NCBI GenBank assembly: GCA_963830495.1
Contig: CAWHMS010000001.1
Location: forward strand, 682,001 to 746,000
Reading direction: 5' to 3'
DNA length: 64,000 bases
DNA from: CAWHMS01 sp963830495
GTDB lineage: Bacteria > Actinomycetota > Actinomycetes > Propionibacteriales > Nocardioidaceae
Part shown: positions 54,944 to 64,000 of the stretch, in pieces
Layout of the letters: each line of letters opens with the position of its first letter
Position numbering within the stretch: position 1 is the first letter of the stretch
Made by a program: the position numbers and the translations under genes
The notes under the pieces: generated by a model
What the model was told of the DNA's origin: nothing
What the model saw: only the letters and a program-made list of their open reading frames with translations
The model's database searches: none

Positions 54944-56647
54944 TCAGCCAGATGCTCGCTCGGAGCGGGCCAGCTCAACCAGCTCCTCGGCGTGCGCCAG
55001 CGCCGTCTCGGAGCCCTCGAGTCCGGCCAGCATGCGCGACAGCTCCTTGCGCCGACCCTCGTCGTCGAGAGCACGCACGCCGCTGGTGGTGACGCTGCCG
55101 TCGCTGCTCTTGACCACCGAGTAGTGGCGATCCCCGAAGGCCGCCACCTGCGGTAGGTGCGTAACGACGACGACCTGCACCGAGCGCGCCAGCCGGGCGA
55201 GCCGCCTGCCGATCTCGACTGCTGCCTTGCCGCCGACGCCCGCGTCGACCTCGTCGAACACCATGGTGGGCACCGGGCTCGAGCCCGCCAGGCACACTTC
55301 GATCGCGAGCATCACCCGAGAGAGCTCGCCGCCCGAAGCACCCTTCTGCAACGGCCGGGGGGCGGCCCCCGGATGCGCAGCCAGCTCGAAGCGCACCTCG
55401 TCGCAGCCGTCGCCGCCAGGCTCGGCCAGCGGCTCGACGGTGACCGAGAACCGCGCGTCGGGCATGGCCAGGCCGGTCAGCTCCGCGCTGACCTGCGCCG
55501 AGAGGCCCCCGGCCGCCTCGGTGCGTGCGCGGGTCAGCTCTTGACCTCGCGAAAGTCGCTCGCTGATCAGGCTGTCCCGCTCGGCACGCAGCGACTCGAT
55601 CCGCGCGTCGTCGTGGCTCAGGGTGTGGAGTCGCGCCGCGGCGTTCGTCGACCAGTCGAGTACGTCGGCCACCGTGTCGCCGTACTTGCGGGTCAGCGAG
55701 GTGAGCGCTGCCCGCCGCTCCTGCACCCAGGCGAGCCGCGTCGGGTCGACGTCCAGTGCCGTGGCATAGGACGCGACGTCGGCTGCCACGTCGACCAGGG
55801 CGTAGCTGGCGCTGGCGAGCTGGTCGGCCAGCTCGGCGACCCTGGGGTCGTGCTCGCGCTCACCGTCCAGGAGCTTGCGTGCCGAGGCGATCAGGCCGAG
55901 GGCGTCCGGGGCATCCACCGTCGAGTCGTCCCCACTCAACGCCACCCGAGCCAGGTCCGCAGCCTGCCTGAGCGCGTCGACGTGACCGAGCCGCTGCTCC
56001 TCGGCGCGCAGTGCGTCGTCCTCCCCCGGCTTCGGGTCGACGCTGGCGATCTCGTCCACTCCCAGCCGCAGCCGGTCGGCCTCGCGCGCACGCTCTCGTG
56101 CGGCCTCGACGATCTCGCGCAGCTCGGCCTCCACCTGCAGCAGCCGCTCATGGGCCTGTCGGTACGCCGTCAGGGCCGACAGCGCCGACGGCCCAGCGAA
56201 CGCATCCAGGCAGCCACGCTGGTGCGCCGGCTGAAGCAGCCGCTGCTGGTCGGACTGACCGTGCACCACGACCAGCTCGGCGGCCAGCACGCCCAGCACA
56301 GCAGCCGGCACGGCAGCGCCACCGGCGGTGGCTCGCGACCGTCCCTCGGCGGAGAGGGTGCGGGCCACGATCAGCGAGTCGTCGTCGAGCTGCGCCCCCG
56401 CCTCGTCGGCCAGGCCGGCAGCCTTGCTCCCTGGCGGGATCGTGAGGCGGCCCTCGACGCGGGCGCGGTCGGCCCCGCCTCGGACGGTGCCCGAGTCCGA
56501 TCGCGCACCGAGCAACAGACCCAGTGCCGTCACCACCATCGTCTTGCCGGCCCCCGTCTCTCCGGTGACGACGGTGAGGCCCGGCCCCAGCTCCAGACGG
56601 GCCGTGTCGATCACACCGAGAGACCGGATCGACAGCTCCTCCAGCAT
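54944..56647 (-). CDS. recN: DNA repair protein RecN
   Basis: A 567-residue SMC-like ATPase. Walker A TVVTGETGAGKTMVVTALGL near residue 35, a coiled-coil middle (residues 150-350), ABC signature SGGELSRVMLAIEVCL and Walker B PTMVFDEVDAGVGG. RecN tethers broken DNA ends for recombination repair. ATG 56647 overlaps the nadK stop (TGATG); the open frame further upstream is antisense-type background. Length agrees with family (550-580). Confidence 0.94.
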   Translation of the reverse strand: MLEELSIRSLGVIDTARLELGPGLTVVTGETGAGKTMVVTALGLLLGARSDSGTVRGGADRARVEGRLTIPPGSKAAGLADEAGAQLDDDSLIVARTLSAEGRSRATAGGAAVPAAVLGVLAAELVVVHGQSDQQRLLQPAHQRGCLDAFAGPSALSALTAYRQAHERLLQVEAELREIVEAARERAREADRLRLGVDEIASVDPKPGEDDALRAEEQRLGHVDALRQAADLARVALSGDDSTVDAPDALGLIASARKLLDGEREHDPRVAELADQLASASYALVDVAADVASYATALDVDPTRLAWVQERRAALTSLTRKYGDTVADVLDWSTNAAARLHTLSHDDARIESLRAERDSLISERLSRGQELTRARTEAAGGLSAQVSAELTGLAMPDARFSVTVEPLAEPGGDGCDEVRFELAAHPGAAPRPLQKGASGGELSRVMLAIEVCLAGSSPVPTMVFDEVDAGVGGKAAVEIGRRLARLARSVQVVVVTHLPQVAAFGDRHYSVVKSSDGSVTTSGVRALDDEGRRKELSRMLAGLEGSETALAHAEELVELARSERASG

Positions 56648-57579
56648 CAGCGCGCCTTTCGCGCCTGCCGGCGACGCTCGGCAGCGCCGCGCCATCCGGT
56701 GACCGGCAGGTCGAACTTCGCCACCAGCCGGTCGGTGAACGGCGCGGTGTGCAGCCTGGCCAGCCGAACCGGATCCGGTCCGCGGCGTACCTCGACGCGG
56801 GAGCCGGGCGCCAGGTCGACGGCCCGCCGGCCGTCCGCCCACAGCACCGCCTTGCCCTCGGTGCCCGGCACGATCTCGATCGCCAACGTCGACCGAGGTG
56901 AGACCACCATCGGCCGTGCGAACAGGGCATGGGCACTGATCGGCACCAGCAGCAGTGCGTCGACCTCCGGCCACACCACCGGGCCACCGCCGCTGAACGC
57001 GTACGCCGTCGAGCCGGTCGGGGTTGCGAAGATCACGCCGTCACAACCCCAGCGCGACAGTGGCCTGTCGTCGATCTCGACGATGAGCTCGATCATCCGC
57101 TGGCGGGACGCCTTCTCCACGCTGGCCTCGTTGAGCGCCCAGCCGGCGTCTTGCGGTTCGCCGTCGACGAGGACGGTGATCTCCAGAGTCATCCGCTCCT
57201 CGATGGAGTAGGTGCCGTGGACGATGGCCTCGACGGTGGAGTCGAGGTCGTCCCACTCTGCCTCCGCCAGGAACCCGACGTGACCCAGGTTGACGCCGAG
57301 CAGCGGGGTGCCGGACCGCCGGGTGAGGTCTGCGGCTCGCAGGATCGTGCCGTCGCCGCCGATGACCAAGGTGATGTCGCAGCCCTCGGCGGCTTCGCAC
57401 GAGTTCGGCCACGTCTCCACCGCAGAGATGCCGATCTCGTCGGCCTCGCCGTCCAGCAGCCGCACGGCGAGCCCGGCGGCAAGTAACCGGCGCACGACCG
57501 CGCGCGCGACGTCGACGGCGTCTCCCCGCCCGGTGTGGGCGACCAGCAGCACCGTGCGGGTGGCGTCGGATGGGCTCAC
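56647..57579 (-). CDS. nadK: NAD kinase
   Basis: A 310-residue enzyme that makes NADP+ from NAD+ and ATP. DITLVIGGDGTILRAADLTR holds the GGDG catalytic motif; VNLGHVGFLAEAEW and FATPTGSTAYAFSGGGPVV are the family NxGxxGF and TPTGSTAY motifs. GTG 57579 is chosen: GAGAGGGTGGGG lies just before it, 13 bases after the tlyA stop. Ends in a basic tail. Confidence 0.95.
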   Translation of the reverse strand: MSPSDATRTVLLVAHTGRGDAVDVARAVVRRLLAAGLAVRLLDGEADEIGISAVETWPNSCEAAEGCDITLVIGGDGTILRAADLTRRSGTPLLGVNLGHVGFLAEAEWDDLDSTVEAIVHGTYSIEERMTLEITVLVDGEPQDAGWALNEASVEKASRQRMIELIVEIDDRPLSRWGCDGVIFATPTGSTAYAFSGGGPVVWPEVDALLLVPISAHALFARPMVVSPRSTLAIEIVPGTEGKAVLWADGRRAVDLAPGSRVEVRRGPDPVRLARLHTAPFTDRLVAKFDLPVTGWRGAAERRRQARKAR

Positions 57580-57592
57580 GGCCCCCACCCTC

Positions 57593-58399
57593 TCATTGCT
57601 GGGCACCGCTGACGATCTCGCGGATCGCGTCCGGATCGACCGACGCCGCGCCTTCCCGCAGCCACAGGAAGTACTCGACGTTGCCCGACGGACCCGGGAG
57701 CGGACTCGCAGCGGCTGCCCGCACGCCCAACCCCAGGGCATCGGCAGCCCGGGCAACCGCGAGGACGGCCGCGGCACGTTGCCGAGGATCCCTCACCACC
57801 CCTCCCTTGCCGAGCTGGGCCCTGCCCACCTCGAACTGGGGCTTGACCATCAGCACCAGGTCTGCGTCCGGAGCGGCCACCGCATGCAAGGCGGGCAGCA
57901 CGAGGGTCAACGAGATGAAGGACAGGTCACCGACGACCAGCTCCGGCGAGTAAGGGAGCTGATCCACCGTGAGCTCCCTGACGTTGGTGCGGTCCAGCAC
58001 CGTGACCCGTTCGTCCTGTCGCAGCACCCAGGCCAGCTGCCCGTACCCGACGTCGACACACGTGACTGCCGCCGCGCCTTCCCGCAGCAGCACGTCGGTG
58101 AAGCCGCCGGTGGACGCGCCGGCGTCGAGACATCGCCGTCCGGCGACCACGAGCCCGTGCGGCGCGAACGCGGTAAGTGCACCGGACAGCTTGTGTCCGC
58201 CACGACTGACGTAGCCGGGGTCGTCGGAGTCGTCCGCGACCAGGATGGCGGCGTCCGTGCCGACCGCGGTGGCGGACTTGGCGGCCCGCTGCCCCGCGAC
58301 GGTGACCCGGCCGGAGGCAATGAGCAGACCCGCATGGTCGCGGCTCCGTGCCAGCCCACGCCTGACCAGCTCGGCATCAAGGCGAACGCGACGGCTCAT
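57593..58399 (-). CDS. tlyA: TlyA rRNA 2'-O-methyltransferase
   Basis: A 268-residue protein. S4 domain first (RLDAELVRRGLARSRDHAGL, residues 5-65), then an FtsJ-like methyltransferase with CLDAGASTGGFTDVLLREGA (SAM motif I), VGDLSFISLTLVLPAL and MVKPQFEVGR (catalytic Lys region). TlyA methylates 16S C1409 and 23S C1920, which makes ribosomes sensitive to capreomycin. ATG 58399 with GAGGACC upstream. Together with nadK and recN in the classic order. Confidence 0.94.
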   Translation of the reverse strand: MSRRVRLDAELVRRGLARSRDHAGLLIASGRVTVAGQRAAKSATAVGTDAAILVADDSDDPGYVSRGGHKLSGALTAFAPHGLVVAGRRCLDAGASTGGFTDVLLREGAAAVTCVDVGYGQLAWVLRQDERVTVLDRTNVRELTVDQLPYSPELVVGDLSFISLTLVLPALHAVAAPDADLVLMVKPQFEVGRAQLGKGGVVRDPRQRAAAVLAVARAADALGLGVRAAAASPLPGPSGNVEYFLWLREGAASVDPDAIREIVSGAQQ

Positions 58400-58475
58400 A
58401 GGGTGGTCCTCGCGGTGGCAACTCCTGCTGGCGTCCGCGCCGTGGTCACCCGGACAGCCGAGCGTGAGACGAGTG

Positions 58476-58733
58476 TCAGGACCGCGACGGATCCGGCTGG
58501 TGCGCACCGTCGAGCGCCGAGCGCAACGCGTCGTGGATGTCTTCGTAGGCCTGCGGGTGTTGCCGGAGGTCGAGTGCATCGAGCTCTTCGAGCCTGGTTA
58601 TCGCGGCGTCGACCACTGGGTCGCCGGAGGACGTCCCCTGCGGGACATCTGACTCGTGGTCTAGCTCTCGGGGTTGGTGGGGGGCAGGCTGCGGATCTGG
58701 TCCTGACCACGTGCGTCGCGTCGGCTCGGTCAC
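58476..58733 (-). CDS. Small conserved protein of the tlyA cluster
   Basis: An 85-residue protein from GTG 58733, with AGGAG 8 bases upstream. The first half is Pro/Asp-rich; the second half, PVVDAAITRLEELDALDLRQ then HPQAYEDIHDALRSALD, is a two-helix bundle conserved next to tlyA in actinobacteria (Rv1693 position). Function unknown. Confidence 0.65.
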   Translation of the reverse strand: MTEPTRRTWSGPDPQPAPHQPRELDHESDVPQGTSSGDPVVDAAITRLEELDALDLRQHPQAYEDIHDALRSALDGAHQPDPSRS

Positions 58734-58767
58734 GGTTGCGCTCCTGCTGTCCAGCTCAGGTGGAGTC

Positions 58768-59889
58768 TCATCCTGCGGGGTCCGGTCCGGTCTCGCCCCG
58801 CAGGTACTCGGCGCCGACGATGTCGGACACCGCCGTACCGTGCTCATCCTGCCATGCCCACCCGGCCGCAGCCGTCACCACGAGCGCGTCGCTCCGGGCA
58901 GCGAGCTCACGCGGGGGCGAGGCACCCGGGTCCGACCGATCCCTCGGCCGAACCACCACTCGACCATGTTCGACGTGGGCGCCCCATCGCCCCAGCAGCC
59001 AGCCGTCCGGGCCACGGCGCGGTGCTTCCGGTGCCGAGAGAAGCCCGTCGAGCGTCCAGGCGAGGTACGTCGGCCGCTGGGACGGGCGCGCCTCGAGCAA
59101 TCCGGGCAGGTCGGTGACGCCCGTCATGACCAGGAGCGAGTCGGCACCCACCCGGATCGCCCCCTCGATGTCGGTGTCGAGCCGATCTCCGACGATGAGC
59201 GGCCGCGTGGACGAGACCCGGCGGACGGTCTCGTCGAACAGCGGTCGGGCCGGCTTGCCGGCGACGTCGTCAGGACGCCGCCCGACCGCCTCGGCCAGGG
59301 CGTTGACCAACGCCCCATTGCCTGGAGCCGCACCCTCCGGCGTGGGGATCGTGAGGTCGAGGTTCGCGGCCACCCACCATGCTCCGGCGTGGATGGCCGC
59401 GGCGCCCTCGGCGAGCTGCGTCCAGCCGACCGTCGGATGGAAGCCCTGGGCGACGGCCACGGGCGCGTCCTCGTGCGAACGCACCGGGACCAGGTCCTCA
59501 GCGCGCAACGCCCAGTCCAAGCCCTCACCGCCGACCACCAGCACCCGTGAGCCGGCCCCGCAGCGCACCCGAAGCAGATGGGCAGCCGCCTGCGCGGAGG
59601 TGACCACGTCGCTGTCCTCCGCTGTCACGCCGAGCTCGCGCAGATGCGTGGCCACCGAAGGTGCTGGCCGCGCTGCGTTGTTGGTGACGAAGGCCAGCGA
59701 CATGCCGGCGGCACGCACGCGCTCGAGGACGGCGGGCACGCCCGGCACAGCGTCAGGGCCGACGTACACGACACCGTCGAGATCGAGCATCGCGCAGTCG
59801 TACTTCGCGACCAGAGGTTCGCGGGTCGACCGGAGCCAGGACGAGTGCGCTGGCACGTCGGGCGCGGGAACGGACTCCGAGGACGGCAC
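58768..59889 (-). CDS. HAD-IIA family hydrolase (NagD-like phosphatase)
   Basis: About 373 residues. MLDLDGVVYVGPDAVPG is HAD motif I with DxDGVxY; FVTNNAARP is motif II; ARPLFDETVRRV supplies the Lys-equivalent region, and PLIVGDRLDTDIEGAIRVGA is motif IV. NagD-type enzymes dephosphorylate small phosphates; Rv1692 in the same position is a glycerol-3-phosphate phosphatase. GTG 59889 follows AAGGGAGGG; the open frame runs further to 59970. A C-terminal extension of about 90 residues beyond the HAD fold is Pro/Arg-rich. Confidence 0.88.
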   Translation of the reverse strand: MPSSESVPAPDVPAHSSWLRSTREPLVAKYDCAMLDLDGVVYVGPDAVPGVPAVLERVRAAGMSLAFVTNNAARPAPSVATHLRELGVTAEDSDVVTSAQAAAHLLRVRCGAGSRVLVVGGEGLDWALRAEDLVPVRSHEDAPVAVAQGFHPTVGWTQLAEGAAAIHAGAWWVAANLDLTIPTPEGAAPGNGALVNALAEAVGRRPDDVAGKPARPLFDETVRRVSSTRPLIVGDRLDTDIEGAIRVGADSLLVMTGVTDLPGLLEARPSQRPTYLAWTLDGLLSAPEAPRRGPDGWLLGRWGAHVEHGRVVVRPRDRSDPGASPPRELAARSDALVVTAAAGWAWQDEHGTAVSDIVGAEYLRGETGPDPAG

Positions 59890-59971
59890 CCGACCCTCCC
59901 TTCTGAACGCGCGGCCGCCGCCGGCGTTGTCTGGGGAGCGCCGTGCGGTGCGGTCGTGTGGTGCGACCACG

Positions 59972-60352
59972 CTAGCCGGGTGCGGCGTCGCGCTGTGCCG
60001 CAGCGCGCAGCTTGCGGGCGGCGCGAACCTCCACCTCCACTCGACTCGCGGCGCCGGCGGGGCCGCGGAAGAACCGCCGCCGTACGGCGCCTTCGACGGT
60101 CACCACGTCACCCGGGGTCCAACCACGCATCGCCCGCTGGGCACGGGCGGTCCACCCGATGCAGTCGAAGGTGTCCACTCGTTGTGCGGATCGCTTCAGC
60201 GCGGCCGCGTCGCGCTGCACGACGAGCCTGCTAGTGACGATGGCAGCCCCGCTGGGGAGTTCGCGCTCCTCCGCTGGCGCAGCGACCCGTCCACACAGGA
60301 CCACATGGTTGAGCGAAGGGAGCGGCTCGCGGTCATCGGTTGGCTGTGACAT
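59972..60352 (-). CDS. Single-stranded DNA-binding protein-like OB-fold protein
   Basis: A 126-residue protein. The OB fold is seen in NHVVLCGRVAAPAEERELPS, TFDCIGWTARAQRAMRGWTP and GDVVTVEGAVRRRFFRGPAG. It lacks the Gly/Pro linker and acidic DDxPF tip of housekeeping SSB and ends RAAAQRDAAPG, so it should not recruit the usual partners. ATG 60352 is preceded by GGAGGAGG. Probably a paralogue (SsbB-like) used in special conditions; role inferred. Confidence 0.78.
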   Translation of the reverse strand: MSQPTDDREPLPSLNHVVLCGRVAAPAEERELPSGAAIVTSRLVVQRDAAALKRSAQRVDTFDCIGWTARAQRAMRGWTPGDVVTVEGAVRRRFFRGPAGAASRVEVEVRAARKLRAAAQRDAAPG

Positions 60353-60586
60353 GCCCTGCACCTCCTCCGGCTCAGCATGGCCGGGGCGGCGGCGCGCGTA
60401 CGTTGCCGCGGTCAACCTGTGGACGGGCAGCGGCGTGGGGTCGCGGTGGGGACAGGACCGTCCGCGCGGCCCGGCGCGAATGCTTCCGGACGGTGCGGCG
60501 CGGCAGCGTGCGGCGCGGCTCCGGACAGTGCCGAGCGGTGCGGCCCAGCGCGGGGCGGTGCAGCACAATACGGCGGGAGCCGTAAG

Positions 60587-61522
60587 TCAGCCCGCTGTGC
60601 CCGGGTCGTCGTCCTCGAGGTCCACGACCACGAGTCCGTCGAACTCGGCCAGCCGCTCCGCAGCATCGGTGACCCCCTCGGAGTCCACCCCCGCCGACCG
60701 CTCGAACCATACGCGTGCCTCGTCGGAGCGCCCGGCAGCAAACAGCGCATCAGCGTAGGCGTATCGCAGCCGAGCCACCCAGGGTGCCCTGCTCCGGCTG
60801 CGGAGCTGTGCCCCCTCCAGCGTGCGCAGGGCAGCCGGCACATCACCCATGTCTCGGCGTGCCCCGGCCTCGACGATGGTCATCTCCGCCCGGCCGGCGT
60901 CATCGAGACTGGCACCGGCTGCATCCCTGGCCATCGCCACCGCTCGCTCGGGCCGACCGAGGGCGCGCTCACAGTCGGCCATCATCGGCAGGTAGGCAGG
61001 GCTCCCGTTCATCCGGCGTGCCGCCTTGAACTCAGCCAGGGCGTCCTTGAAGTGGCCGGCTGCGTACGCGGCCTCGCCGCTGGCTTCGCGGACCATCGCG
61101 ATGCGCCCCGCCCTGGCTCGCGCGGCCACGGTGTGCTGATAGGCGGTCTCGGCGTCGGAGTCGAGCAGGCGGGCGGCCGCGACGAGATGGCGTGCGACGC
61201 GGACCGCCAGCTTGTCAGGCAGGCTGCGCAGCTGCGCCTGAACGCTTCGGTGCAATTCGTTGCCGGTGACGTCATCCGGCAGCGCCGGGCCGTCGTACCG
61301 CACCTGCTCCTCGGTCCGCTCCTCGCGCTGCTTCCGCTCACGATCCCCTCCGCGGGAGGGCCCCCGGCGCACCGGTCGGCCGCGGGCTTGCCGGGCCGTC
61401 GAGCCCGGGCCGCCTGCGCCCCGACCTCGGGGACGTCCGTCCGTGCGCCCGTCGTCACGGCGGGGATGGCCGGCGCCCTCGGCGTTGTCGTCACGGCGGC
61501 CGTGGTCACCGGGCTCACTCAC
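60587..61522 (-). CDS. TPR-repeat protein of unknown function
   Basis: A 311-residue protein. The first 75 residues are Arg/Gly-rich and disordered; the rest is helical with TPR-like units such as VREASGEAAYAAGHFKDALA, DMGDVPAALRTLEGAQL and RYAYADALFAAGRSDEARVW. It sits in the Rv1691 position. GTG start with AGGAAGG upstream. Likely a scaffold or RNA-binding protein; unknown. Confidence 0.78.
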   Translation of the reverse strand: MSEPGDHGRRDDNAEGAGHPRRDDGRTDGRPRGRGAGGPGSTARQARGRPVRRGPSRGGDRERKQREERTEEQVRYDGPALPDDVTGNELHRSVQAQLRSLPDKLAVRVARHLVAAARLLDSDAETAYQHTVAARARAGRIAMVREASGEAAYAAGHFKDALAEFKAARRMNGSPAYLPMMADCERALGRPERAVAMARDAAGASLDDAGRAEMTIVEAGARRDMGDVPAALRTLEGAQLRSRSRAPWVARLRYAYADALFAAGRSDEARVWFERSAGVDSEGVTDAAERLAEFDGLVVVDLEDDDPGTAG

Positions 61523-61639
61523 TGAGGTTGCCTTCCTGTCAGGGGCACGAATGAGACCCGCATGTCGTCCAAGCAGGGAGGCGGGCTCAAAAGTCCATCG
61601 TAGTGGCGCGGAGGGCCGAGTGGATCTCTCCCGGACATG

Positions 61640-61671
61640 CGTAACGGGCCACCCGAGGGTGGCCCGTTACG
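61640..61671 (-). terminator. Hairpin downstream of 5S rRNA
   Basis: A 14-bp perfect stem (CGTAACGGGCCAC and its partner, 61640-61653 with 61658-61671) with a 4-base loop lies 8 bases beyond the 3' end of 5S. No T-run follows, but it is the expected place for rrn termination or processing. Confidence 0.6.
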
Positions 61672-61679
61672 AAAGAATG

Positions 61680-61797
61680 TCCGGCGACGTCCTACTCTCC
61701 CACACGCTCCCGCGTGCAGTACCATCGGCGCTGAAGGGCTTAACTTCCGGGTTCGGAATGGAGCCGGGTGTTTCCCCTTCGCCATGGTCGCCGAAAC
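61680..61797 (-). rRNA. rrf: 5S ribosomal RNA
   Basis: About 118 bases. On the minus strand it starts GTTTCGGCGACCATGGCGAA and ends GTCGCCGGAC; the two ends pair as helix I. The loop sequences CCCGGCTCCATTCCGAACCC and GAAGTTAAGCCCTTCAGCGC are the conserved 5S core. Confidence 0.93.
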
Positions 61798-61907
61798 TCT
61801 ATGGAGATATGGCCGACTCGATGCTCAACGAAGCTCGAGCCGATTCCCGACCGTATCTCGGGAACCGCACAGTGGACGCGAACGTGCAACAAACAATTGT
61901 GTGAAGA

Positions 61908-64000
<2,093 letters not shown>

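Noticed and set aside
55157..57211. A 684-codon open frame opposite recN and nadK
   Set aside because: Antisense shadow; no motif and no ribosome site.
57290..60349. A 1,019-codon open frame on the plus strand opposite nadK, tlyA, HAD and SSB-like genes
   Set aside because: It is antisense to several well-supported genes, has Arg/Ser/Pro-rich composition and no domain; it comes from GC-rich codon bias.

Overview
The window is high-GC actinobacterial DNA. It carries a Der-Cmk-RluB-ScpB-ScpA-ParA-XerD-PyrG-RecN-NadK-TlyA gene order that I recall from Mycobacterium tuberculosis (Rv1691 to Rv1713), many GTG/TTG starts, a DUF222/HNH gene and a Gly/Ala/Arg-rich proteome. A soil or water Propionibacteriales/Nocardioides-type genome is a reasonable guess, but the sequence alone does not fix the genus.

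Layout. (1) 1-11.1 kb is accessory or decaying chromosome. It holds an SMP-30 gene cut by the window edge, a G6PDH-like gene, an MFS drug-efflux pump, DUF2550 and DUF2252 genes, and many broken genes (Nudix/phosphatase, subtilase, possible P450, IS30 transposase, arylsulfatase with its middle deleted). (2) 11.16-38.55 kb is flanked by a perfect 43-bp direct repeat. The right copy is the 3' half of an intact tRNA-Pro(GGG). The left copy is a tRNA fragment still followed by a rho-independent terminator. I read this as a 27-kb genomic island integrated into tRNA-Pro that has lost its integrase. It carries a SARP/nSTAND1/WD40 signalling ATPase divergent from a beta-propeller lipoprotein, a LAL-type LuxR regulator, two MMPL transporters, an operon of MMPL, membrane-anchored hydrolase and two paralogous membrane proteins, oxidoreductases, and two halves of IS110 transposases. 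(3) 38.7-61.5 kb is conserved backbone, almost all on the minus strand, read right to left as tightly packed genes with overlapping start and stop codons. It covers TPR protein, SSB-like, HAD-IIA, small protein, TlyA, NadK, RecN, SteA, SteB/MctB-like, PyrG, Nudix, Ald, XerD, ParA, small protein, ScpA, ScpB, RluB, TyrA, Cmk, PlsC and Der. (4) 61.68-64 kb is the end of an rRNA operon on the minus strand: 5S and the 3' two thirds of 23S.

How the genes work together. The backbone block joins chromosome organisation (ScpA/ScpB condensin partners, ParA-type ATPase, XerD, RecN), nucleotide and cofactor supply (PyrG, NadK, Cmk) and ribosome maturation (Der, RluB, TlyA). In the island, the most coherent unit is the divergent pair at 11.8-18.3 kb. 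Its 137-bp promoter holds three GGGGTATC boxes at 22- and 11-bp spacing, the pitch expected for SARP-family regulators. The second unit is the 23.8-28.9 kb membrane operon. Several single-base frameshifts (SARP gene twice, hydrolase, MFS fragment) may be real decay or sequencing error.
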